48,062 nucleotides of DNA. Source: Methylobacter sp. Its GTDB lineage: Bacteria > Pseudomonadota > Gammaproteobacteria > Methylococcales > Methylomonadaceae. The notes under the pieces were generated by a model. The model did not search any database. It saw only the letters and a list, made by a program, of their open reading frames with translations, and was not told where the DNA came from. The position numbers were made by a program, and so were the translations under genes. Positions within the stretch are counted from its first letter, which is position 1, and each line of letters begins with the position of its first letter. The stretch lies in assembly GCA_028714995.1 (NCBI GenBank), contig JAQTLI010000001.1:1-48062 (forward strand), read 5' to 3'. This document shows, in pieces, positions 33,595-42,320 of the stretch.

Positions 33595-34515
33595 TTATCT
33601 GTTGGTGTCAAGCCTAAACGTGAAGCAAATATGTGTTCCCCAAATTAATGGAAGGCCATCGTAGCAATAGGCAGTATTTGGTTTGTAACCTTCCTTGCCG
33701 GGGGTGAGGAGCACACGGATGTTCGGAAGTCTGACATCAAGTTCACCGTTGTACTTTATAGCCTTTGCCGCACTTCCTTTAAGTCCACAGCCGCGATCCG
33801 TGCCATGCCGGGAGATGCCCTGTCGAAATATCTCCACCAGCAAATCTATGTCAGACAGATTCTCTAAGGAAGGAAATTCCGTTTTGATGGCCGGTCTTAA
33901 TGTACTCATAATGCCAAGACCACTATCTGAAACCGCGACTTTAACGCGATCACCACGAGGGTAAACCTGCAAAGCAGCATACCCATCAATCTGGGTGCTG
34001 CTGTGCGAAAAAATGTTATCAATCAGTTCAGCGAAGATTGTCCAAGCTGCGCCCTCTAGTCCTTTCGCATCGGGCCGGTTACCGCATGAATCCATCATCG
34101 CGTCGGTAAGACGTGATGGTAAATCTACGTCCCTATCTTTTGGGTTGATACTGGCGATTTCGACTAGCCTAGTATTCGTTCCCCCATAAATCTCAGCCGC
34201 GGAGAGCGACGGCCGAGCCGGTAAGACATCTACGTCTTTTGCCAGATGGTCGAAGAATCCCATTCTATCGAGGTACCCCATAGTACCCGCCTCTCCTTCC
34301 TCAAATTCAAGCCGTACGCGACGCATGGAGAGGCTGAGTTGGTTGATCAAAGATAGGAGCCTGACAGCGCTGTCGACCATGATCCTGCAGCCCGTTGGAA
34401 ACCGGAACAACACTTCATAGACGCCCGGTCCATGAGGTGCGCAACTGCTGCGTAATGTACTTTCTAGGGCTGATGCATCGATCCATGCCGAGGGAAACAC
34501 AATTTGACAAATCAT
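33595..34515 (-). CDS. GHKL (HATPase_c) ATP-binding protein with N-terminal STAS-like region
   Basis: 306 aa soluble protein. The ATP-binding Bergerat fold is clear: N-box FAELIDNIFSHS (Glu163, Asn167, His171), G1 DSGLGI (197-202) and G2 RGCGLKGSAA (241-250). No H-box or receiver is present, so it is not a classical histidine kinase. Residues about 35-95 (VYEVLFRFPTGCRIMVD and following, GYLDRMGFFDHL) look like a STAS domain. It is the first gene of the six-gene cluster, with a GGATTT-like ribosome site and a possible promoter upstream. Probable role: ATP-driven switch or sensor working with the following DUF4325 protein. Confidence 0.85.
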   Translation of the reverse strand: MICQIVFPSAWIDASALESTLRSSCAPHGPGVYEVLFRFPTGCRIMVDSAVRLLSLINQLSLSMRRVRLEFEEGEAGTMGYLDRMGFFDHLAKDVDVLPARPSLSAAEIYGGTNTRLVEIASINPKDRDVDLPSRLTDAMMDSCGNRPDAKGLEGAAWTIFAELIDNIFSHSSTQIDGYAALQVYPRGDRVKVAVSDSGLGIMSTLRPAIKTEFPSLENLSDIDLLVEIFRQGISRHGTDRGCGLKGSAAKAIKYNGELDVRLPNIRVLLTPGKEGYKPNTAYCYDGLPLIWGTHICFTFRLDTNR

Positions 34516-34526
34516 GATCTAAATCC

Positions 34527-34563
34527 TGTGTCCCTTATAATCGTACAGAAGTTACCGAGCCAA
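34527..34563 (-). promoter_or_regulatory. Candidate sigma70 promoter for the six-gene cluster
   Basis: On the minus strand TTGGCT (34563-34558), 18-base spacer, TATAAG (34539-34534), which would start transcription about 12 bases before the ATPase start codon. It lies in the 94-base gap after hsdS, so the cluster may be expressed independently of the restriction operon. Pattern match only. Confidence 0.35.
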
Positions 34564-34609
34564 TCTGCCAATCCCATTGTTATCCCACTCTCTCCAAAAA
34601 ACCAGGCTA

Positions 34610-36328
34610 TCATGCAACTTCCTCTAACGCCGGAGCCAAGGCTTCATGCAGCACGGCTTCGAGAAACCGACGGCTGTCGGTCTCAGTGGTGTTGAGTTGG
34701 GCTTCCAGTTGGTCGCATAGCGCCATTAGTTCATCGACCTTGGTGACGATGCGGGTTTGCTCGGCGAGGGGTGGTAAGGGAATCAGAACTGCGTTCAATA
34801 TTTCAAGGTTGATGTTTTTCTGGGCAGTGGCTGGAGCGAACTCAAGCAGATTAGCCTTTGCCGTCCGCACAAAATACTCGAAATAGCGAGCGTTTTGAAA
34901 CATCGAGGCAGGTATGAACCCAACAACACTATCAGGGAAACATGCATCGAAGCTAAGAATTCCGCTATCAGCAATGTTAGCGGCAATAGTGATGCAGAGC
35001 GTCCCAGTAGGCCACTTCATACTTTGTGCGAGTCCAACATCGTTGTATTTGTTGGTATAAGTTTGGATTACGCCCTGAGAGCGTGCGACATCTCCCGTCT
35101 GAATAAGCAAATGATTGCCGCCTTCAAACAACTTTGAATCATTCCGTGGACGATGTTTTGATTTACCTCTCCCAAAGATTCCAAGTTCAGGAAACCTTGC
35201 CCATGACCAGCCTAACGGTAGAACAAATGGAGCTTGCTCCAAGTCGACGTCAGGCAGTGCAGCGCCTTTTTTTCTCGCCCCATCCTTTACCAACCCAGCA
35301 TTCTCTTCCTGAATCCGCTTGAGCAATTCAGCAGCCGGCTCGTCGTTGGGGTCTTGTTCCACCAGTTTGCCGCGCACGGCTAGGTTAAGGATGGTTTGAC
35401 GCAATTGCTTAATGTGTGCCGGACGCTTGGTGATGCGCGGCAGATGGTTGAAGATGAAGCAGACGTGTTCTCGGAAGGCTTCTTCGTCATCGACTGGCAG
35501 GTTAAGCCGTTGCAAACTTGCCGCCCCCAGACGATCAAGACTTTGCTCCCGCTCGGTTTTCGCTGCCTCCAACTGGTCGCACAATGTCATCAGTTCATCG
35601 ACTTTGGCGACAATGCGGTATTGTTCTGTTAGGGGCGGGATGGGTAGAAAAATATTCGCAATCGATTCACGATTTAGTGTCGCTCCTTTAATCGCGCCCT
35701 TTGTATCGCCCTGTCGTGAAAACTGAGGAAGCACCTTGAAGAGGTAGCTGTCCAGCTCTGGCAAATGTGGATAAATAGAAATGATCGCTTCATTATGGAA
35801 AGCCGAAACACCTAGCCTCGAAATCTTTCCAATAGTCAGCTTGAAGCTCATGATCATAGTGCCGACGTGTGCTGGCTCCGAACTAAAGACTTGCTTTTTA
35901 GCCTTTTCGCTGACAGTTTCCTTAGTGGTGATAACATCACCGCCATCTTTCATATCGGCGATGCTAACCCACGGGTAGTCGCCGGTATTCCAAAAACTCA
36001 AATCATGACGAGATGGCGTCCTGCCAGCCGAGAAATCCGCTATTCCTCCGAAGCGGACCCATTGCCAATTATTAGGCAGTTCAAAGGGATATTCCTCAAT
36101 TTCAACCGGCGACTTTTGTTCCTGCTTTCTGATATCCCCATCTTTCACCAACCTGACCTTCTCGGCCTCAATCCGTTTGAGTAATTCTACCGCTGGTTCG
36201 TCGTTTGGGTCTTGATCCACTAGCTTGCCGCGCACGGCAAGGTCGAGGATGAAGCGGCGCAGGCGCTGGATAGCGTCGGGGGCTTCACTGAGGCGGTCAA
36301 AGTGTTGTAGCAGGTATTCGGCGTTCAT
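34610..36328 (-). CDS. hsdS: Type I restriction-modification specificity subunit HsdS
   Basis: Target-recognition subunit, 572 aa. Two halves are evident: the conserved segment LDLAVRGKLVDQDPNDEPAV near residue 30 recurs as LNLAVRGKLVEQDPNDEPAA near 320, and PLTEQYRIVAKVDELMTLCD recurs as PLAEQTRIVTKVDELMALCD. Each half therefore holds one target recognition domain plus a spacer helix, binding the two parts of a bipartite site. Overlaps hsdM by four bases (ATGA). Both domains appear intact. The recognised sequence cannot be predicted by eye. Confidence 0.93.
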   Translation of the reverse strand: MNAEYLLQHFDRLSEAPDAIQRLRRFILDLAVRGKLVDQDPNDEPAVELLKRIEAEKVRLVKDGDIRKQEQKSPVEIEEYPFELPNNWQWVRFGGIADFSAGRTPSRHDLSFWNTGDYPWVSIADMKDGGDVITTKETVSEKAKKQVFSSEPAHVGTMIMSFKLTIGKISRLGVSAFHNEAIISIYPHLPELDSYLFKVLPQFSRQGDTKGAIKGATLNRESIANIFLPIPPLTEQYRIVAKVDELMTLCDQLEAAKTEREQSLDRLGAASLQRLNLPVDDEEAFREHVCFIFNHLPRITKRPAHIKQLRQTILNLAVRGKLVEQDPNDEPAAELLKRIQEENAGLVKDGARKKGAALPDVDLEQAPFVLPLGWSWARFPELGIFGRGKSKHRPRNDSKLFEGGNHLLIQTGDVARSQGVIQTYTNKYNDVGLAQSMKWPTGTLCITIAANIADSGILSFDACFPDSVVGFIPASMFQNARYFEYFVRTAKANLLEFAPATAQKNINLEILNAVLIPLPPLAEQTRIVTKVDELMALCDQLEAQLNTTETDSRRFLEAVLHEALAPALEEVA

Positions 36329-37782
36329 CGCAGCAGCGCCTCGGCTAGAATAGACTTGAGCTGGTCCCGTAAACTGTCGGTTTTCTGCTCATCCTGTTCC
36401 AACTTGACCAGCAGCTCTTGCGGATCGCCGTGGTCATTGGCCGCGATATGCGGGTTTTTGAAGTCGAGGTTGTAATTGCGCGCCTTGATTTCATCGAGGC
36501 CGACTTTCCATGAGACTTCGGATGCCTGCCGATCTATACGTTCCGTTCCACCCCACCACTCCACACAGCCTTGCATGTGATCGACCTTGATCGGTCTAGT
36601 CATCGAATAGGCTTTTTGGCCTTTCGGTACACGGTGCTCATAGAACCAGATGTCCTGCGTCGGTTCGCCCTTCTCGAAGAACAGCAGGTTAGTGCCGACG
36701 CTGGCATAGGGTTTGAACACGCTACTGGGCAGGCGAACGATGGTGTGCAGGTTACATTCTTCCAGCAGGTGTTCCTTGAGGCGAGTTTTAACTCCTTCGC
36801 CAAACAAGGAGCCATCCGGCAACACGATGGCGGCGCGGCCGCCTGGCTTCAAGAGGCGAATGAACAGTGCCAGAAACAGGTCGGCTGTTTCCTTAGTGCG
36901 GAAATGAGCCGGAAAGTTGGACTCAATGCCGTCTTCTTCTTTTCCGCCAAACGGCGGATTGGTGAGGATGATGTCCACTCGGTCTGATTGGCCATAGCTA
37001 ATATAAGGCCGTGCCAAGGTGTTGTCGTGGCGCACGAAGCTGGGGTCTTCAATGCCGTGCAATAGCATATTGGTGATGCAGAGCATGTGCGGGAGTTGTT
37101 TTTTCTCCACGGCTCGCAGGCCGGCTTGCATGGCCTGTTCGTCCGCGACCTTTTTTACATAGCGGTTGCGCATGTGGCGAATGGCACAGGTGAGAAAACC
37201 GCCTGTGCCACAGGAAGGGTCGAACAGGATTTCTCCCGGCTTGGGGTCGATACGATCCACCATGAAAGCAGTGACGGCACGGGGGGTGTAATACTCACCC
37301 GCGTTGCCCGCGCTTTGCAAGTTGTTGAGCAGTTGTTCGTAAATGTCACCGAAGTGCTTGCGTTCTGACAAGTCGTTGAAATCGACGCTGCTGATTTTGT
37401 TGATGACCTGCCTTAGCAGCTGACCAGACTTCATATAGTTGTAGGCGTCTTCAAACACGCTGCGCACCACGCGGCTGCGATTGGCGTTCTGGCCTGTTGT
37501 TGGCAGTTCCTTGAGCTTTGGAAATAGCTCGGTATTGATGAAGGTTAGCAGCGCGTCACCGGTGATGCCTTCCGGATCAGCTGCCCACGTCCGCCATTGC
37601 AGGGCATACGGGATCGGCGAGCGGTAGTTATCCTGCATCACCTCCAATTGTTGATCCTGATCGTCGATGATTTTGAGAAAGAACATCCAGCAAAGCTGGG
37701 ACAGGCGCTGAGCGTCACCATCGACGCCGACATCTTGGCGCATGATGCCTTGAATGGATTTAACGGTATTTCTTGCAGACAT
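36325..37782 (-). CDS. hsdM: Type I restriction-modification methyltransferase subunit HsdM
   Basis: Adenine-N6 methyltransferase, 485 aa, working with HsdS to protect host DNA. The SAM-binding motif I is LFDPSCGTGGFL (about residue 186) and the catalytic motif IV is NPPFGG (about 274); the helical N-terminal domain precedes them. Three bases separate it from hsdR and it overlaps hsdS, so R-M-S form one transcript. Complete and ordinary in length. Confidence 0.95.
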   Translation of the reverse strand: MSARNTVKSIQGIMRQDVGVDGDAQRLSQLCWMFFLKIIDDQDQQLEVMQDNYRSPIPYALQWRTWAADPEGITGDALLTFINTELFPKLKELPTTGQNANRSRVVRSVFEDAYNYMKSGQLLRQVINKISSVDFNDLSERKHFGDIYEQLLNNLQSAGNAGEYYTPRAVTAFMVDRIDPKPGEILFDPSCGTGGFLTCAIRHMRNRYVKKVADEQAMQAGLRAVEKKQLPHMLCITNMLLHGIEDPSFVRHDNTLARPYISYGQSDRVDIILTNPPFGGKEEDGIESNFPAHFRTKETADLFLALFIRLLKPGGRAAIVLPDGSLFGEGVKTRLKEHLLEECNLHTIVRLPSSVFKPYASVGTNLLFFEKGEPTQDIWFYEHRVPKGQKAYSMTRPIKVDHMQGCVEWWGGTERIDRQASEVSWKVGLDEIKARNYNLDFKNPHIAANDHGDPQELLVKLEQDEQKTDSLRDQLKSILAEALLR

Positions 37783-37785
37783 GGA

Positions 37786-40236
37786 TTAGGAGACTTCCTG
37801 ATAGAGAGCGGCTTGCAGTTCATGGACAGCGTCTTCAAAGCTGGCTCGTGAACCAAATTCTTTGATGAGCTGGAGCGGTGTTCCCATCGTGTTGAAGGGG
37901 GAAATTTCAAGAATATGGACGTTATCCAGCCCGCTGACCACGCCTTCATCTTGATACTTGGTGAGCAGAGCTTCAAGTACGGCCCTGGCTTGCTGGCCGT
38001 ACTTGGTGAATACGTCACGTTTGCGCACGTTGTTAGCTCGGTCGCGACGCGTGAGCGGCGGCTGATCGAAGGCAATGTGGCAAATCAGGTCGAAGGGGTC
38101 GAGGTCTTTGCCGACCTCTTCCATCAACGGCTCCAGAAACAGCCCCTCTTCCGCCAATTCTTCAATAATGGCCTCCTTGCGCTCGTCAGACTTCCAGCGG
38201 GCAAGGAACTTATCAAGGCTGGAGAAATGGGCGCGGATAGCCTTACGGCTGTAATCGCGCAGGGATTCAGTCACCAGCTTGCCGTTTTCGTCGAGGTATT
38301 CCACCTGCTCGATGATGACGGTCACAGGCTTGCCTTTGACATAGAATTTGGTGGGCGGCCGGTCAGTACCGGGCGGCAGAGTAATATCTGGCGGATCGAC
38401 GACTACAGTTTCGCCTTCGCCGGGCTGAGGCGGAATGGGGTCTCCGTCATCAGGTGGCGGTGTGACATCCGGCGGGGTGACCGGATCACCTTCGCCCGGT
38501 TCGTAAATCTGCACCGGTTCGCCGTCAAATTCAGGGTCGGCAAAGTGATTGGTGGCTTTGCGGAAGTCGATCAGGGTGAAGTAATACTTCTTGGTGTCTT
38601 CATGGACGCGGGTGCCGCGTCCAACAATTTGCTTGAATTCGGTCATGGAGCCAATTTCACGGTCGAGCACGATCAACCGGCAGGTTTGCGCATCGACCCC
38701 CGTAGAAAGCAGGCGTGAGGTGGTGACAATGACTGGGTATTTGGCTTCCGGGTCAATAAAGTTGCCAATCTGATCCGTCCCCTCCTTATCGTTGCCGGTA
38801 ATGCGCATGACATAGCGGGCGTTCTGTTGGACGAGGTCTTGATTTTCATTGATGAAGGCTTGGCGCATTCGGGCAGCGTGTTCGGTATCCACGCAAAAGA
38901 CAATGGTTTTCTGGAATCGGTCGCCACTTTGCTTGAGGTAGTCCGATACCCATTTGGCGACGCGCTTGGTGCGCTCGTCGATCACAAGGTTCCGGTCAAA
39001 ATCCTTTTGATTGTAGATGCGGTCTTCGATTTCATGGCCATTTTGGTCGGTTTCCCCTGACTGAGGACGGTAGCCTTCTACATCCACATCGAGATGCACC
39101 TTGATGACTTTGTAGGGGGCAAGGAAGCCGTCACGAATGCCCTGCTTGAGCGTGTAGGTGTAAACCGGCTCGCCGAAGTAATGGATATTTGAAACATACT
39201 CGGTTTCTTTGGGCGTGGCGGTGAGGCCAATTTGCGTGGCGTCAGAAAAGTATTCGAGGATTTCTCGCCAAGCCGAATCTTCGGCAGCACTGCCCCGATG
39301 ACATTCGTCGATGACGATGAGATCGAAAAAGCCGGGTGAAAACTCGCGAAACAGCTTTTGCCGCTCCTCCGGGCCGGTGATGGCTTGATACAGTCCGAGA
39401 TAGATTTCGTAGGCGGTATCAATGCGGCGGATTTTGTCGATGGCTGTCGTAATGACCTCCACGCTGCCATCAGCCCGTTCAATGGTTTTGGCTCCGGTGC
39501 TGAGTTTGGCCATGGCCGCGCCGAAGGGGCGGAAGTCGTTGACCATAGTCTGGTCGATCAGCACATTGCGGTCAGCCAAAAACAGGATGCGTTTTTTCTG
39601 TCCGGCCCTCCAAAGCCGCCAGATGATCTGAAATGCGGTGTAGGTCTTGCCGGTGCCGGTAGCCATGACCAGCAAAATGCGGTTTTGACTCTTGGAGATG
39701 GCTTCAACCGTGGCATTGATGGCATTGCGCTGGTAATAGCGCGGTTCCTTGCCGCTGCCATCGTCGTAATAGGGCTGCAGGACGATCTTCTCCTGCTCGG
39801 GGACTAGCCCCTTCCATGCGCAGTATTGCACCCATAACTTGGCGGGGCTTGGGAACGTGTTTAAGGCAAGATTGGTTTCCATTTGCGTGCTCAGGCCGGT
39901 ACTGTCGTGAAACACGAAGCCGTCGCCGTTGGATGAAAATACAAAGGGAATATCTAGCGTGGCGGCGTAATCCAGCGCCTGCTGCATCCCGTCGCCCACG
40001 GCGTGGTTGTTATCCTTGGCTTCGATCAAGGCAATCGGAAAGTGCTGGTAATAGAGGATGTAATCAGCCCGCTTGGCCTTACCCCGCGTAACCAACTTGC
40101 CCCGCACGATGATGCGGCCTTTGGTGAAAAAGACTTCGCGACGAATCTGGAGTGCCTCATCCCATCCGGCCTGAATGACGGCTGGGGTAATGAACTTGGC
40201 GCAAATATCGGATTCGCTCAGGGTCTTTTTGCTCAT
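37786..40236 (-). CDS. hsdR: Type I restriction endonuclease subunit HsdR
   Basis: ATP-dependent DNA translocase and nuclease, 816 aa. The N-terminal PD-(D/E)xK nuclease is visible in ADYILYYQHFPIALIEAKDN, the SF2 motor has Walker A MATGTGKTYTAF (about 190), DECHRGSA (about 308), ATPKET and the late motif QIVGRGTRVHED. A proline/glycine/aspartate-rich linker (PPPDDGDPIPPQPGEGE) separates motor and C-terminal HsdM-contact region, as in EcoEI-like subunits. Overlaps the upstream YhcG-type gene by four bases. Confidence 0.94.
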   Translation of the reverse strand: MSKKTLSESDICAKFITPAVIQAGWDEALQIRREVFFTKGRIIVRGKLVTRGKAKRADYILYYQHFPIALIEAKDNNHAVGDGMQQALDYAATLDIPFVFSSNGDGFVFHDSTGLSTQMETNLALNTFPSPAKLWVQYCAWKGLVPEQEKIVLQPYYDDGSGKEPRYYQRNAINATVEAISKSQNRILLVMATGTGKTYTAFQIIWRLWRAGQKKRILFLADRNVLIDQTMVNDFRPFGAAMAKLSTGAKTIERADGSVEVITTAIDKIRRIDTAYEIYLGLYQAITGPEERQKLFREFSPGFFDLIVIDECHRGSAAEDSAWREILEYFSDATQIGLTATPKETEYVSNIHYFGEPVYTYTLKQGIRDGFLAPYKVIKVHLDVDVEGYRPQSGETDQNGHEIEDRIYNQKDFDRNLVIDERTKRVAKWVSDYLKQSGDRFQKTIVFCVDTEHAARMRQAFINENQDLVQQNARYVMRITGNDKEGTDQIGNFIDPEAKYPVIVTTSRLLSTGVDAQTCRLIVLDREIGSMTEFKQIVGRGTRVHEDTKKYYFTLIDFRKATNHFADPEFDGEPVQIYEPGEGDPVTPPDVTPPPDDGDPIPPQPGEGETVVVDPPDITLPPGTDRPPTKFYVKGKPVTVIIEQVEYLDENGKLVTESLRDYSRKAIRAHFSSLDKFLARWKSDERKEAIIEELAEEGLFLEPLMEEVGKDLDPFDLICHIAFDQPPLTRRDRANNVRKRDVFTKYGQQARAVLEALLTKYQDEGVVSGLDNVHILEISPFNTMGTPLQLIKEFGSRASFEDAVHELQAALYQEVS

Positions 40237-41288
40237 AATTCCTTCTTTAAATCCTTTGTGTCCTCGTGAAAATCTCCCTCTTCTTCAGGGGCGTTCTGGA
40301 GATAAAATTCATGGAGTTTTTCCCGTAGAAGCTTTTTATCCGGCAATTGAGTTTGGTATTCAGCGATTAAAGCCGGGGAAAGGGTGCGACTCAGGGAATA
40401 TTCAACCACTTCGTCATCTTTGCTGGCACAGAGCAACACGCCGATAGCAGGGTGCTCATGGGACTTGCGGACATCACGATCCAAGGCTTCGAGATAGAAA
40501 GCCAGTTTCCCAAGATATTCGGGTTCAAATCGCCCAACTTTCAACTCAATCGCAACTAGACAATTGAGTCCGCGATGAAAAAGCAGCAGATCAAGCGCGA
40601 AATCCCGTCCCCCCACCTGCAAAGGATATTCAGAGCCGACAAAACAAAAGTCGCGGCCTAATTCAATCAAGAAATTCTTTAACTGACTCACTAAGCCTCG
40701 GTGCAAATCGGCCTCGGTGTGGCCGTCTGGCAACCCCAGAAAATCCACCATATAGGCATCTTTGAAAATGTTCACGCCGGTCGGGTAAGTTTGTGTCACC
40801 AGTGGTGACACTTTTGGCGGACTGAGCACGGTGCGTTCAAATAACGCGGTTTTGAACTGGCGTTCCAGTTCGCGCTTGCCCCAGTTTTCTTGAATTGACT
40901 GCCGCAGATAAAATTCACGTTCCTCTGGGTGTTTGCTCTGGCTGAGAATAATGAGATTGTGAGTCCAAGATAATTGTCTCACCAGGGGCGAGAGTTTTTC
41001 ATCATCCCGGTAGGCCTCATAAAACTGCCGCATCCGAAATAAATTACGGCGGGTAAAGCCTCGAAGCCCTGGCTGGGTCTGCGCGATGTAAGCCGCCAAT
41101 TGATCGACGACACCGTCACCCCATTCGGCGCTTTTGATCTTGCGACTGATGGTTTCACCAACGTGCCAATAAAGGTCGATCAAAGCGGTATTGATTGCCT
41201 GAAACGCTTTTTGACGAGCCGCCTCAATGAGGTTTGTCACCTCGTGAAAAGCAACTGCGGCAATTTGGTCTGGCGTTGTCTTGCTCAT
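40233..41288 (-). CDS. YhcG-type PD-(D/E)xK nuclease (DUF1016 family)
   Basis: 351 aa. An N-terminal DUF1016 domain (ALIDLYWHVGETISRKIKSA, then PGLRGFTRRNLFRMRQFYEAY, LSWTHNLIIL) is joined to a C-terminal nuclease domain with the PD-(D/E)xK pattern in FALDLLLFHRGLNCLVAIEL and the following Lys. YhcG proteins often travel with type I systems. Here the gene overlaps hsdR by four bases and comes first in the operon, so its product is made together with R, M and S. Whether it is an accessory nuclease or an independent defence gene is unresolved. Confidence 0.9.
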   Translation of the reverse strand: MSKTTPDQIAAVAFHEVTNLIEAARQKAFQAINTALIDLYWHVGETISRKIKSAEWGDGVVDQLAAYIAQTQPGLRGFTRRNLFRMRQFYEAYRDDEKLSPLVRQLSWTHNLIILSQSKHPEEREFYLRQSIQENWGKRELERQFKTALFERTVLSPPKVSPLVTQTYPTGVNIFKDAYMVDFLGLPDGHTEADLHRGLVSQLKNFLIELGRDFCFVGSEYPLQVGGRDFALDLLLFHRGLNCLVAIELKVGRFEPEYLGKLAFYLEALDRDVRKSHEHPAIGVLLCASKDDEVVEYSLSRTLSPALIAEYQTQLPDKKLLREKLHEFYLQNAPEEEGDFHEDTKDLKKEL

Positions 41289-41369
41289 GCGTCCTTGGTT
41301 CCTATTCTTATTCGTGTGCGCGCAGGACTGATGTCTGCCGTCAGGGTCCCCATTGTCGAGTGTATGCGG

Positions 41370-41564
41370 TTATGATAGGTTCTTCGGGTTAATAAATTCT
41401 TCCCATCTGCCATCGGTCTGTATCACTTTATAGTCAATTCCAATGCGTTTGGACGCACTTTCTCGTTTCTTAAGACATTGTCGCACATAACGGCGCACAG
41501 ACTCTTCATCCGATAGCAAAACAGTTTTGGTCGTGCTGCGTGAGCCGACCCGGACATAGTTCAT
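41370..41564 (-). CDS. Hypothetical protein (64 aa)
   Basis: Reads MNYVRVGSRSTTKTVLLSDE from ATG 41564 (the frame extends to 41588). Highly charged and helical in the middle (EESVRRYVRQCLKKRESASK), ending in a strand-rich tail (YKVIQTDGRWEEFINP). No recognised family. It lies between the nuclease operon and the resolvase, on the same strand, and could be a small regulator or antitoxin-like protein; this is only a guess from size and charge. Confidence 0.5.
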   Translation of the reverse strand: MNYVRVGSRSTTKTVLLSDEESVRRYVRQCLKKRESASKRIGIDYKVIQTDGRWEEFINPKNLS

Positions 41565-41642
41565 GACGACGATCCAATGTAAACGCAATATGGCAATTGT
41601 TTCCTTGAGTTAAATCGAATTGATAATGAAATTCAATTAACA

Positions 41643-42203
41643 CTATGAGTCAGCACCAGCGTATTTATATAGTGTGGTGCGTGAAACATGGTAGCGCTCA
41701 GCAACATTGGTGATATTAACCGATGGATCACGCATTAACGCCTTAACTTCTCGAATCTGCTTTTCATCAAGCGCCGGTTTTCTTCCGCCTTTCCTACCTC
41801 TGGCTCTCGCTGCAGTCAGACCGGCATGGGTACGTTCGCGAATTAGATTTCTTTCAAATTCAGCCAAAGCCGCAAAAATATGAAAAGTCAGTTTGCCGTT
41901 AGCATTAGTGGTTTCAATCTTTTCTGTCAGGCTTTCAAAGCCAATACCATCACGTTCAAGTTCGGCAACAATCCGCACCAGGTCGGGCAACGATCGCCCC
42001 AACCTGTCTAAGCGCCAAACAACCAAGGTATCCCCTGCCCTCAATGCCTTGCGGCATTGCTCAAGTTCAAGCCGTTCCATATTTTTGCCACTGGCTTTTT
42101 CTTCGTAAATAACATCGCAGCCGGCCTTTTTTAAGGCATCGTTTTGGAGGTCCAAATGTTGATCATCGGTCGATACTCTGGCATAACCAATCTTTTGATT
42201 CAT
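41643..42203 (-). CDS. Serine recombinase, resolvase/invertase family
   Basis: 186 aa from ATG 42203 (a GTG at 42209 adds two residues). Nucleophile Ser11 in IGYARVSTDDQ, active-site segment VVWRLDRLGRSLPDL, E-helix FAALAEFERNLIRERT and a C-terminal helix-turn-helix (MRDPSVNITNVAERYHVSRTTLYKY). It is a different lineage from the resolvase at 3432. It has no transposase partner in the window, and may be a leftover of the element that brought the defence island. Confidence 0.92.
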   Translation of the reverse strand: MNQKIGYARVSTDDQHLDLQNDALKKAGCDVIYEEKASGKNMERLELEQCRKALRAGDTLVVWRLDRLGRSLPDLVRIVAELERDGIGFESLTEKIETTNANGKLTFHIFAALAEFERNLIRERTHAGLTAARARGRKGGRKPALDEKQIREVKALMRDPSVNITNVAERYHVSRTTLYKYAGADS

Positions 42204-42320
42204 GAACACTTTACTTGTTTTGATAGATTAACGGCTATATTAACATTTTTACCCCTCTTTCACTATCAAAAAAGGGTGATTTTTGAGTTGTTCATTAAAC
42301 GACCGTTTGTTGGACAGATT

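Noticed and set aside
37915..38718. 267-aa plus-strand open frame
   Set aside because: Antisense to hsdR, which has complete motifs on the other strand.
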